A DNA stretch of 64,000 bases, from positions 62,001-126,000 of the forward strand of contig JADKGW010000001.1 of the NCBI GenBank assembly GCA_016722075.1. Reading direction: 5' to 3'. The notes beneath the pieces are model-generated. The model saw nothing but the letters and a program-made list of their open reading frames with translations, made no database searches and was not told the DNA's origin. This DNA is from Candidatus Kouleothrix ribensis (GTDB lineage: Bacteria; Chloroflexota; Chloroflexia; Chloroflexales; Roseiflexaceae). A program made the position numbers and the translations under genes. Position 1 is the stretch's first letter. Every line of letters starts with the position of its first letter. Positions 25,007 to 33,048 of the stretch are shown here, in pieces.

Positions 25007-25243
25007 GTGTGGCTCCTTTGGCGGCGCAGGTCGCTCCCGGCCGATCGGGCATGGTGGATCGTTTCAGCGGTGACATGCATGCTATCATAGCCGCCGCGTG
25101 GCTGCAACCGCATCACGCGCCAGGCCGGCGCCGCTGGCGCGGTATGGCCAGGGATCGTGGCTATCGTAGCGCGCATATGCTAAGCGTATGTTAAGCGCAG
25201 GTAATGGTTTGCGCACACGCGTGGGTGGGTGCGCCGCGCATCG

Positions 25244-25272
25244 TTGCGCTCGTGGGCCTATGCTGATATACT
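25244..25272 (+). promoter_or_regulatory. Promoter TTGCGC-17-TATACT before lepA
   Basis: TTGCGC at 25244-25249 and TATACT at 25267-25272 are 17 bases apart. Transcription near 25279 would give a leader of about 59 bases before the lepA start. This is the only clear signal in the 331-base gap between phoU and lepA. Confidence 0.65.
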
Positions 25273-25337
25273 GCTACAGATCAGGGCGCCCTTGCTCAAC
25301 ATCCCGGCACCGATCGGCCGGTTCTATATAGAGCGTT

Positions 25338-27143
25338 ATGCCAGACCAACAGCAGATTCGCAACTTCTCGATTATTGCGCACATCGACCATGGAAAGACG
25401 ACCCTCTCGGATCGCCTGCTTGAGATCACCGGCACGATCAGCTCGCGCGAGCGGCGCGACCAGCTGCTCGACGGCATGGATCTCGAGCGCGAGAAGGGCA
25501 TTACGATCAAAGCCAAGGCCGTGCGTATGGACTACACCGCCGCCGATGGCCAGGTCTACGAGCTGAACCTGATCGACTGCCCCGGCCATGTCGACTTCAC
25601 CTACGAGGTGTCGCGCGCGCTGGCGGCTTGCGAAGGCGCCATCCTGGTGGTCGATGCCTCGCAGGGGATCGAGGCCCAGACACTGGCAAACGTGTACCTG
25701 GCGCTCGAAAACGACCTGATGATCATCCCGGTGCTGAATAAGATCGATCTGCCCGGCGCCGAGCCTGAGCATGTCGCGCAAGAGATCGAGGATGTGCTGG
25801 GCCTGCCCAAAGACGAGGTGTTGTACGCCTCGGCCAAGGCCGGCACCGGCGTGCCCGCGATCCTTGAGGCGATCGTGGCGCGGGTGCCGCCGCCCGCAGG
25901 CAGCCGCGCCCAGCCATTGCGCGCGCTGATCTTCGACTCGCACTACGACCCGTACAAGGGCGTGATCGCATATGTACGCGTGCTCGAGGGCGCGCTGGTC
26001 AGCGGTGCGCGCATCCTGCTGATGGGCACGCAGATCCAGGCCGATACGCTCGAGCTGGGCGCGTTCCGCCCAACCATGACACCACTGCCCGAACTAGGCA
26101 CCGGCGAAGTCGGCTATATCGCCACTGGCCTGAAAGAGGTCGGCGATTGCCAGGTGGGCGATACCGTCACACTGGCGGCGGCGCCGGCGGCCATGCCGCT
26201 GGCAGGCTACCGCCCGGCCAAGCCCATGGTCTTCGCCGGGCTCTACCCGGTCGAGTCGAACGCCTACGTCGACCTGCGCGAGGCGCTTGAGAAGCTCAAG
26301 CTCAACGATGCGGCGCTCTCGTATCAGCCCGAGACATCGGCGGCGCTGGGGTTTGGCTTTCGCTGCGGTTTCCTGGGCCTGCTGCACATGGAGATCGTGC
26401 GCGAGCGGCTCGAGCGCGAGTATAACCTCGAACTCCTGATCACCGCGCCGAGCGTTGAATATCAGGTGTTGCGTACCGACGGCGAGATTCTTACCGTCGA
26501 CAACCCCTCCGACATGCCCGAGGCCGCCAAGATCAGCAGCATCGAAGAGCCGGTGATGCAGATTAGTGTGATCGCGCCGGCACGCTATATCGGCACGATC
26601 ATGGATCTGGTGACGAACAAGCGCGGCGCGTTCGAGTCGATGGAGTATCTCGACCCGCAGCGCGTGCTGCTAAAGTATCGCATCCCGCTGGCCGAGATTG
26701 TGATCGACTTCTACGATCAGCTCAAATCGCGTACCCAGGGCTACGCCTCGCTCGACTATACGCTGGCCGGCTACCACGCGGCCGATCTGGTCAAGCTCGA
26801 CATCCTGGTGAACGCGATGCCGGTCGATGCGCTGTCGCTGATCGTACATACCGATTTTGCCTACGCAAACGGGCGCACGCTGGTCGAGAAGCTACGTAAG
26901 CTCATCCCGCGCCAGATGTTCGAGGTGCCGATTCAGGCCGCGATCGGCAATAAGATCGTGGCGCGCGAGACGATCAGAGCCATGCGTAAGGATGTGCTCA
27001 GCAAATGCTACGGCGGCGATATTACCCGCAAGCGCAAGCTGCTCGAGAAGCAAAAAGAGGGCAAGAAGCGCATGAAGATGGTCGGTAGCGTCGAGATACC
27101 GCAGGAAGCCTTTATGGCAATTTTGTCGTTGAATGAGGATTAG
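25338..27143 (+). CDS. lepA: Elongation factor 4 (LepA), back-translocating GTPase
   Basis: A 601-residue translational GTPase of full normal length. G motifs: AHIDHGKTTLSDRLL (G1) near residue 12, KGITI (G2 region), LIDCPGHVDFTYEV (G3), LNKIDLPGA (G4), then SAKAGTG (G5). The LepA-specific C-terminal domain is present (VNAMPVDALSLIVHTDFAYANGRTLVEKLR, then YGGDITRKRKLLEKQKEGKKRMK). LepA binds ribosomes, moves stalled complexes back one codon and aids 30S assembly. It is bacterial housekeeping, and the prolyl isomerase lipoprotein lies 142 bases downstream. Confidence 0.98.
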   Translation: MPDQQQIRNFSIIAHIDHGKTTLSDRLLEITGTISSRERRDQLLDGMDLEREKGITIKAKAVRMDYTAADGQVYELNLIDCPGHVDFTYEVSRALAACEGAILVVDASQGIEAQTLANVYLALENDLMIIPVLNKIDLPGAEPEHVAQEIEDVLGLPKDEVLYASAKAGTGVPAILEAIVARVPPPAGSRAQPLRALIFDSHYDPYKGVIAYVRVLEGALVSGARILLMGTQIQADTLELGAFRPTMTPLPELGTGEVGYIATGLKEVGDCQVGDTVTLAAAPAAMPLAGYRPAKPMVFAGLYPVESNAYVDLREALEKLKLNDAALSYQPETSAALGFGFRCGFLGLLHMEIVRERLEREYNLELLITAPSVEYQVLRTDGEILTVDNPSDMPEAAKISSIEEPVMQISVIAPARYIGTIMDLVTNKRGAFESMEYLDPQRVLLKYRIPLAEIVIDFYDQLKSRTQGYASLDYTLAGYHAADLVKLDILVNAMPVDALSLIVHTDFAYANGRTLVEKLRKLIPRQMFEVPIQAAIGNKIVARETIRAMRKDVLSKCYGGDITRKRKLLEKQKEGKKRMKMVGSVEIPQEAFMAILSLNED

Positions 27144-27285
27144 GGATCTGGAGATTGCAGGTTGTCCGGCTGGATGATTTACAACGATCCGAGGCCCTTG
27201 ATCGCGAGCAGGAGCCGAGAGTTGCAGGTTAGAATGGCTAGATTCTGACTTCTGACCCTGGCCCCAACCCCAACAAGGAGTCAAT

Positions 27286-28365
27286 GTGCAGCTCAAACAA
27301 TGGATGATCGGGCTATTGGCGGTGCTGGCACTCGTGGCGTGCGGCGCGCCTTCGGGGCAAACTGTCGCGCGGGTCGAAAATGTTACGCTGACCCGCCAGG
27401 ATCTCGATCAGCGCATCGACCGCATCCTCGCGGCGCTGCAGAAGCAGCCGCAGGCCGGCGCCCCGACACCCTCGCGCCTGGATGTCGAGAAGGAGCTGGT
27501 CGATGGTACGAACGGATTTATCAATCAGAATCTCTTGCTGTCGATCGCCAAGCAGAAGGGCCTGACCGTCACCGACAAGGAGATCGATGCCTTGATCGCG
27601 CAGTTCCGCGCGCAGGTGACTCAGAATGGCACCCAGTCGTTCGATGAGGTGGTGCAGGGGGCGCTGGGCCTGCCCGGCGGCGACTCGAGCGATTTCCGCA
27701 AGTTCGCGTCGTTCTTCGTGGCGCGCCAGAAGCTGGCCGAGACGCTGGTGACCACCGATACCGTGAAGGCGCAGGTGACCCAGCAGGTGCAGGCCCAGGC
27801 TGCCCAGCAGGTGCGCGAGTTCCACTCGGCGCATATTCTGTTTGCGGCCGGTAACCCGCAGGGCGGCACCACGCCCACCGACGCCGAGTTCGCGGCCGCG
27901 CTCGAGAAGGCCAATAAGGCGCTCGAGCGGCTGAAGGGCGGCGAGGATTTCGCCGCGCTGGCCAAAGAGCTGTCCGACGATCCTGGCTCGAAGGATAAAG
28001 GCGGCGAGTACGATTGGACGCGCGAAGGTTCGTTCGTGCCCGAGTACGAGCAGGCGGTGTTCAACGGCCTCAAGCCGGGTGAGTACACCACGACGCCGGT
28101 GAAGAGCCAGTTCGGCTACCATATCATTAAGCTGCTCGAGCCGACCCGCGAGGTGCCGGCTATGTCGCCCGACCAGGTGCAGCAGGCGATCGATCAGCAG
28201 GTTGGCCAGGCATTGCAGCAAGAGCGCGGCGCAGCGCTCGATAAGCTGCTGGCCGATGAGCGTGCCAAGGCCCAGAAGGATGGTCGCCTGGTCGTGCCGA
28301 CCTACCCTGAGCCAACGCCCGCGCCGCAGGCGCAGCCGCAACCCCAGCCGACATCTGCGCCGTAG
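27286..28365 (+). CDS. Lipoprotein peptidyl-prolyl isomerase (parvulin/PrsA/SurA type)
   Basis: A 359-residue exported foldase. GTG 27286 lies behind a strong AAGGAG. A short signal ends in the lipobox LVAC near residue 19, so the protein is anchored on the outer face of the membrane. Residues ~25-180 form a SurA-N-like helical chaperone region. The parvulin domain begins at FHSAHILFAAG and runs through LAKELSDDPGSKDKGGEYDW, FNGLKPGEYTTTPVKSQFGYHIIKLLE. A helical tail and a Pro/Gln-rich end (PAPQAQPQPQPTSAP) follow. It probably helps secreted proteins fold, including the large surface proteins in this window. Confidence 0.92.
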   Translation: MQLKQWMIGLLAVLALVACGAPSGQTVARVENVTLTRQDLDQRIDRILAALQKQPQAGAPTPSRLDVEKELVDGTNGFINQNLLLSIAKQKGLTVTDKEIDALIAQFRAQVTQNGTQSFDEVVQGALGLPGGDSSDFRKFASFFVARQKLAETLVTTDTVKAQVTQQVQAQAAQQVREFHSAHILFAAGNPQGGTTPTDAEFAAALEKANKALERLKGGEDFAALAKELSDDPGSKDKGGEYDWTREGSFVPEYEQAVFNGLKPGEYTTTPVKSQFGYHIIKLLEPTREVPAMSPDQVQQAIDQQVGQALQQERGAALDKLLADERAKAQKDGRLVVPTYPEPTPAPQAQPQPQPTSAP

Positions 28366-28413
28366 CTGCTGGTGCTTCCGTGCGCCTGGGCCGATGAGTA
28401 AGCAATCGCTCGC

Positions 28414-28459
28414 ATAGTGCGTAGTGCGTAGCCAATCAGTGCTACGTATTACGCACTAT
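28414..28459. repeat. ATAGTGCGTAGTGCGTAG inverted repeat
   Basis: ATAGTGCGTAGTGCGTAG (28414-28431) is inverted at 28442-28459 with two mismatches around a 10-base loop. The left half recurs exactly at 50106-50123, and a reversed variant lies at 62278-62310. It follows the isomerase stop codon and may terminate that transcript. Confidence 0.85.
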
Positions 28460-28547
28460 CCATATAGACTATGACCTGCCAAGGTGATCTGCTGAGGCTG
28501 CGGCAGCTTGTGTGCGAACAACGTTCCTAGTAGGTTTGAAGAACGCT

Positions 28548-30176
28548 ATGGCACAGATTACGATTCTCGGGCTTGGGCCGGGCGATGCCGGGCTGCTGAC
28601 TCGCCAGGCCTGGGAGGTGCTTCAACAGGTCGATGTGCTCTACCTGCGCACTGCCATCCACCCGACCGTGGCGGCGCTGCCGCCGCAGCTCGAGCTGCGT
28701 GCCTTCGACGCGCTGTACGAGTCGGCTGGTGCATTCGGCGAGGTGTACGAACAGATCGCCGCCGAGCTGGTCGATCGTGCGGCTGCCGGCGAGGTGCTGG
28801 TGTACGCGGTGCCGGGCCACCCGCTGGTGGCCGAGGCCACGACCCAGCGGCTGCTGGCGCACGCGCGCACGCGCGGCCTGTCCACGCGCGTAGTAGCCGG
28901 GCTGAGCTTTATCGAGCCGGTGTGCGCCGCGCTCGCGCTCGACCCGCTCGAGCACGGGTTACAGCTACTCGACGCGCTGGATCTCATCCCTACCCGGCCG
29001 CTTCAGCCGCCACATCAGGGCGACACATCGGCGCCAACCCTGGCTCTCGCGCACGGTGAACCTGGGCATGCTGCGCTCCCGGCCTGGGCCGACCTGCACG
29101 GCCATGGCCCGTACACCGCACCGCTGCTGCCGTTCCCGCTGGTGCCCAGCCGCCCGGCGCTGATCTGCCAGATCTACAACCGGCGCATCGCATCCGAGGT
29201 CAAGCTTTCGCTCATGGAGCGCTACCCCGCCGACCACCCGGTGTCGCTGGTGCGCGCGGCCGGCGTGGCCGGCGCCGAGCAGGTGTGGGTGGTGCCGCTG
29301 CACGAGCTCGATCACCAGGCCAGGCTCGACCACCTGACCTGCGCGTACCTGCCCGCGCTTGCACCGCTGGCCGACTTGCGCGGCCCCGACGGCCTTAGCT
29401 ACGTGGTGGCGCGGCTGCTCGGGCCGGGCGGCTGCCCATGGGATCGCGAGCAGACCCACCAGTCGCTGCGGCCCGAGCTGCTCGAAGAGGCCCACGAGGT
29501 GCTCGAGGCGCTCGACGCCGGCGACACCGATGAGCTGGCGGAAGAGCTGGGCGACGTGCTGCTGAATGTACTCATGCACGCCGAGATCGCCCGCCAGGCC
29601 GGCGAGTTCGACCAGGGCGACGTGTATGCGCACATTGCCGCCAAGCTGATCCGCCGCCATCCGCATGTGTTCGGCGACATCCGGGTAGGCGGCAGCGACG
29701 AGGTGCTGGCCAACTGGGATGCGATCAAGCAGGCCGAGCGCGCGGCCGGCGGTAAGGCCCCGCGCGGGATCTTCGACGGCATCCCGGCCGGCCTGCCCGC
29801 GCTGGCGGCTGCGCAAGAGACCATCCGGAAAGCTGCCAAGGCCGGCTTCGACTCGGACGACATACAGTGGATCTGGGACAAGCTGCACGAGGAGATCGAC
29901 GAGATTCGCCGCGCCGCATTCGAAGAGCCGCACGACAACGCCAAGACGCGCGCGCAGCGGGTCGAAGAAGAGCTGGGCGACCTGCTGCTGGCGAGTGTCA
30001 AGCTGAGCTACCAGCTCGAGGCCGATGCCGAAAGCGCCCTGCGCGCGGCTGGCGCCAAGTTTCGCCGCCGCTTCGTGCGCGTGCAGCAGCTGGCGCAGGC
30101 CCAGGGCCACGAGCTGCTGCGGCTCGGTAGCAGCGAGCTCGAGGCGCTGTGGCGGCAGGCCAAGCACCAGTTATGA
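28548..30176 (+). CDS. YabN-type fusion: tetrapyrrole-methylase-like domain plus tandem MazG nucleotide pyrophosphohydrolase
   Basis: A 542-residue protein starting at ATG 28548. Residues ~1-240 are a tetrapyrrole (corrin/porphyrin) methylase-like domain with ITILGLGPGDAGLLT and LVYAVPGHPLVAEATTQRL. Residues ~280-390 form the first MazG domain, with LGPGGCPWDREQTHQSLRPELLEEAHEVLEAL and EELGDVLLNV giving the E-x-x-E...D magnesium sites. Residues ~430-520 form the second MazG domain (VEEELGDLLLASVKLS). MazG removes pyrophosphate from non-canonical nucleoside triphosphates. The N-terminal domain's role in this known Firmicutes/Chloroflexota architecture is unsettled. The stop codon is the first part of the word-repeat at 30174-30245. 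Confidence 0.92.
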   Translation: MAQITILGLGPGDAGLLTRQAWEVLQQVDVLYLRTAIHPTVAALPPQLELRAFDALYESAGAFGEVYEQIAAELVDRAAAGEVLVYAVPGHPLVAEATTQRLLAHARTRGLSTRVVAGLSFIEPVCAALALDPLEHGLQLLDALDLIPTRPLQPPHQGDTSAPTLALAHGEPGHAALPAWADLHGHGPYTAPLLPFPLVPSRPALICQIYNRRIASEVKLSLMERYPADHPVSLVRAAGVAGAEQVWVVPLHELDHQARLDHLTCAYLPALAPLADLRGPDGLSYVVARLLGPGGCPWDREQTHQSLRPELLEEAHEVLEALDAGDTDELAEELGDVLLNVLMHAEIARQAGEFDQGDVYAHIAAKLIRRHPHVFGDIRVGGSDEVLANWDAIKQAERAAGGKAPRGIFDGIPAGLPALAAAQETIRKAAKAGFDSDDIQWIWDKLHEEIDEIRRAAFEEPHDNAKTRAQRVEEELGDLLLASVKLSYQLEADAESALRAAGAKFRRRFVRVQQLAQAQGHELLRLGSSELEALWRQAKHQL

Positions 30177-30245
30177 GTTATGAATTATGAATTTTGAGTT
30201 ATAGTGTTTCGTAACTCAAAACTCAAAACTCAGAACTCAAAATTA
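30174..30245. repeat. AACTCAAAACTC-type imperfect palindrome
   Basis: The left side runs GAGTTATGAATTATG and TTTTGAGTTAT; the right side TAACTCAAAACTCAAAACTC and AGAACTCAAAATT, inverted around AGTGTTTCG (30203-30211). The stretch is strikingly AT-rich in a GC-rich window. It begins on the MazG stop codon and ends nine bases before the DUF951 start. Confidence 0.85.
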
Positions 30246-30253
30246 GAACAGCT

Positions 30254-30487
30254 ATGCCAAAGCCCCCGATCGAAATTAACCTCGGCGACATTGTGCAGAT
30301 GCGCAAGGGCCACCCGTGTGGCGGCGACACCTGGAAGGTCGTGCGGCTAGGCGCCGAGATCGGCATGCACTGCCTGACGTGCGGGCGGCGTGTATTGCTG
30401 CCGCGCGCCACCTTCGAGCGCCGCATCAAGCGCTTTGTCGAGCGCGGCCCGGCGGGCGCTGCAGCCGCACCGGGCCAGGCTGAGTGA
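30254..30487 (+). CDS. DUF951 family protein
   Basis: A 77-residue basic protein, typical size for DUF951. It has the family pattern INLGDIVQMRKGHPCGGDTWKVVRLGAEIGMHCLTCGRRVLLPRATFERRIKR, where the HPCGG and the CLTCGR pair suggest a small zinc- or nucleic-acid-binding fold. Its function is not established; in Firmicutes it is often close to translation or chromosome genes. It lies between MazG and nfeD. Confidence 0.9.
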   Translation: MPKPPIEINLGDIVQMRKGHPCGGDTWKVVRLGAEIGMHCLTCGRRVLLPRATFERRIKRFVERGPAGAAAAPGQAE

Positions 30488-30492
30488 CCAGA

Positions 30493-30522
30493 TTGGCGCA
30501 GCCGTTCGAAACGCGGTATCAT
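30493..30522 (+). promoter_or_regulatory. Candidate promoter TTGGCG-18-TATCAT before nfeD
   Basis: TTGGCG at 30493-30498 and TATCAT at 30517-30522 are 18 bases apart. Transcription would begin near 30529, leaving a 60-base leader before the nfeD start at 30589. Both boxes are imperfect. Confidence 0.45.
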
Positions 30523-30588
30523 GGCCCGAGCGAGCCGCCGCACGATCGCCTGACTGGCATGCGGCCCGAATCGAGAGGCATTGCTGCG

Positions 30589-31911
30589 ATGCGACGTATC
30601 TGCACGATCCTGGCTCTGTTCTATGCGTTGTTTGCCCCACAGGTTTCCCTGGCTGCACAGCCGCCCACTGGCCCAATCTATGCCGTTGAGGCGCGCGGCA
30701 CGATCACGTCGGTGACGATCGGCTACCTGCGCCGCGCGCTGCGCCTGGCCGAGGCCTCGAACGCGAGCGCGCTGCTGATCGAGCTGCAGAGCAGCGGCGC
30801 TGTGCTGAGCCAGGCGCGCGCGTTTGCCGGCGAGATCGCCGCTGCGAGCGTGCCGGTGGTGGTGTACGTCGGGCCGGGCGGCACCGATGCGGGCGCGGCC
30901 GGCGCACTGTTTCTCAGCGCTGCGCATATTGCTGCGCTCGCGCCAGGCACTAGCTTCGGCAGCCCCGACCCGCTCACACGCGTCGATAGCGCGCTGACCC
31001 AGCAGACCCGCGACCTGCTGCTTGATAGTGTGATCGACCAGCTGCGTGAGTGGAATGCTGCGCATGGGCGGAATACGGCCTGGATCGAGCAGGCCGTGCG
31101 TGCGGGCGTGGTGCTGGATAACCAGCAGGCAATGGCCTTGCGCCCGCCCGCTGTCGATCTGGTGGCGGCCAACCGCGATGAGCTGCTGACTCTGCTGGAA
31201 GGCCGCCAGGTGGCCCTGCAGCATGGGCGCACCGCCACGATCGCCTCGCTCGGGCGCAGCGTGGCCGGCGTGGCGCCAACCGCCTGGGAAAGCCTGCGCC
31301 TGGCATTGGCCGACCCGACTGTGGCGTTCGTGCTGCTGGTGATGGGCGTAATTGCGATGTGCCTGGAGTTCGCCGTGCCGGGCAGCTCGGTATTTGCCGG
31401 CCTTGGGATTGTGCTGCTGGTGGCGGCGGCGCTCGGCCTGCTGGTGCTGCCATTGCGCTGGTGGGCGCTGCTGCTGCTGGTGCTGTCGATCGGGTTGCTG
31501 GCGGCCGAGTTCGTGGCCCATGCCCACGGCGCGCTGGCGGTTGCGGGTATTGGGCTGATGAGCGTGAGTGCATTAAATCTGATCGACCCGGCCCAGGCGC
31601 CTGGCACGGTTGTGGCGCTGTGGGCGGTGCTGCTGGTAGGCCTGGCGCTGGCGTCTTTTGTGGCGCTGGCGGTTTGGCTGGCGCTGCGTAGCCGCACGCG
31701 CCCGGTTACTACTGGCCAAGAGGCCATGATTGGCAAGCTGGCCGAGGTGCGCCGGCGGCTCGATCCCGACGGCATGGTCTTTGTCGAGGGCGCGCTCTGG
31801 CAGGCAATCATCGAAGAGGGTGCGGCCGAGCCGGGCGAATGGGTGCGCGTCGTGTCGATCCACGACCTGCGGCTGGTGGTACGGCGGCTCGAGGCCCCGG
31901 CGGCTAGCTAA
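30589..31911 (+). CDS. NfeD-family membrane protein, long form, with degenerate ClpP-like protease domain
   Basis: A 440-residue protein: signal peptide (~1-23), ClpP-class serine-protease-like domain (~30-220), four to five membrane helices (~240-370) and a C-terminal OB-fold domain (~375-440, EAMIGKLAEVRRRLDPDGMVFVEGALWQA). Long NfeD proteins cleave stomatin/slipin partners. Here the nucleophile region reads PGGTDAGAAGALF, where the usual AASAG pattern has Ala instead of Ser at about residue 103. The usual lysine-bearing helix region (VDSALTQQTRDLLLDSV) has no lysine. The TPGG substrate-loop motif is also replaced (ELQSSGAVLS). It looks proteolytically inactive. The slipin gene follows. Confidence 0.85.
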   Translation: MRRICTILALFYALFAPQVSLAAQPPTGPIYAVEARGTITSVTIGYLRRALRLAEASNASALLIELQSSGAVLSQARAFAGEIAAASVPVVVYVGPGGTDAGAAGALFLSAAHIAALAPGTSFGSPDPLTRVDSALTQQTRDLLLDSVIDQLREWNAAHGRNTAWIEQAVRAGVVLDNQQAMALRPPAVDLVAANRDELLTLLEGRQVALQHGRTATIASLGRSVAGVAPTAWESLRLALADPTVAFVLLVMGVIAMCLEFAVPGSSVFAGLGIVLLVAAALGLLVLPLRWWALLLLVLSIGLLAAEFVAHAHGALAVAGIGLMSVSALNLIDPAQAPGTVVALWAVLLVGLALASFVALAVWLALRSRTRPVTTGQEAMIGKLAEVRRRLDPDGMVFVEGALWQAIIEEGAAEPGEWVRVVSIHDLRLVVRRLEAPAAS

Positions 31912-32040
31912 CAGCACCCGGCGCCGCTGCGCTTGCGCCACCACATGTATGCATGCGAACCTGGTATCATAGGGCGCGATCTGCCATACCTGCGCCGAAC
32001 GGCCGCCGGCATGGCTGGTGCTAACAAGAAAGGCAAACCA

Positions 32041-32889
32041 ATGAATGGTGGCGTGTTGCTCCTCTGCTTGGCGGTGATCCTATTCTTCGTGCTGATGATC
32101 ATCCTCTCGGCGATCAAGATTGTGCCCGAGTACGAGCGTGGCGTGGTGTTCCGGCTGGGGCGCCTGGTCGGGCCGCGCGGGCCGGGCCTGTTCTTTCTGA
32201 TCCCGATCTTCGAGCGCATGGTGCGGGTCGATACGCGTGTGATCACCATGGACGTGCCGGCCCAGGAGGTGATTACGCTCGATAATGTGACGATCAAGGT
32301 GAACGCGGTGCTGTACTTCATGGTCGTCAACCCCAGCCTGGCGGTCGTGAAGGTGATGGATTACATCCGCGCGACCATGCAGATCGCCCAGACTACGCTG
32401 CGCAGCGCGGTGGGCCAGGTCGATCTCGATACACTGCTGGCGCACCGCGAAAAGCTGAACGAGCGGCTGCAGAAGATCATCGACGAGCAGACCGAGCCGT
32501 GGGGCGTGAAGGTCACGATCGTCGAGGTCAAGGATGTCGAGCTGCCGCAGAGCATGCAGCGCGCCATGGCCAAGCAGGCCGAGGCCGAGCGCGAGAAGCG
32601 CGCCAAGATCATTCACGCGGCCGGCGAGTTCGAGGCCTCGCAGAAGCTGGCCGAGGCCGCCGATGTGATCGCGCGAGAGCCGGTGACGCTGCAGCTGCGC
32701 TACCTGCAGACGCTGACTGAGATCGCGGTCGAGAAGAATAGCACGATTATCTTCCCGCTGCCGATCGATACGATTAAGGTGTTTACCGATATGGCCAACT
32801 ATGTTGGTGTCAACGGCACGCCCGACGAGCGCCCCACGCCGCCAACCACGCCGCCAGCCGGCCCGCCGACTGCCCGGCTCGATGGGTAG
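32041..32889 (+). CDS. Slipin (SPFH/stomatin family membrane protein)
   Basis: A 282-residue protein with one N-terminal membrane helix (LLLCLAVILFFVLMIILSAI) followed by the SPFH/band-7 domain (IVPEYERGVVFRLGRLVGPRGPGLFFLIPIFERM, then DNVTIKVNAVLYFMVVNPSLAVV). An alanine/glutamate-rich helix follows (KQAEAEREKRAKIIHAAGEFEASQKL). This is the stomatin arrangement; such proteins oligomerise at the membrane and shape domains or regulate proteins. The start at 32041 follows AAAGGC. It pairs with nfeD, the classical partner gene, 130 bases upstream. A Pro/Thr-rich tail closes the protein. Confidence 0.93.
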   Translation: MNGGVLLLCLAVILFFVLMIILSAIKIVPEYERGVVFRLGRLVGPRGPGLFFLIPIFERMVRVDTRVITMDVPAQEVITLDNVTIKVNAVLYFMVVNPSLAVVKVMDYIRATMQIAQTTLRSAVGQVDLDTLLAHREKLNERLQKIIDEQTEPWGVKVTIVEVKDVELPQSMQRAMAKQAEAEREKRAKIIHAAGEFEASQKLAEAADVIAREPVTLQLRYLQTLTEIAVEKNSTIIFPLPIDTIKVFTDMANYVGVNGTPDERPTPPTTPPAGPPTARLDG

Positions 32890-33048
32890 CGCCGGCGGTG
32901 TGCCTGCCTGTGCATATGAGCAGCGCGTAGCTGTACAGTTTGGGGCGGTGTAGGCGGCGCCTCCGGCCGCCGGGTGTCGCTTGCAGTCGGGGCGGGTGCT
33001 GCCCGGCCCGCTCCGGCCCAATCTGTGCGCTTCGCAAGAACCGTGCCT

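Noticed and set aside
32974..33048. Earlier start for the lytic transglycosylase
   Set aside because: Only the ATG at 33049 places a signal peptide and lipobox at the N-terminus.
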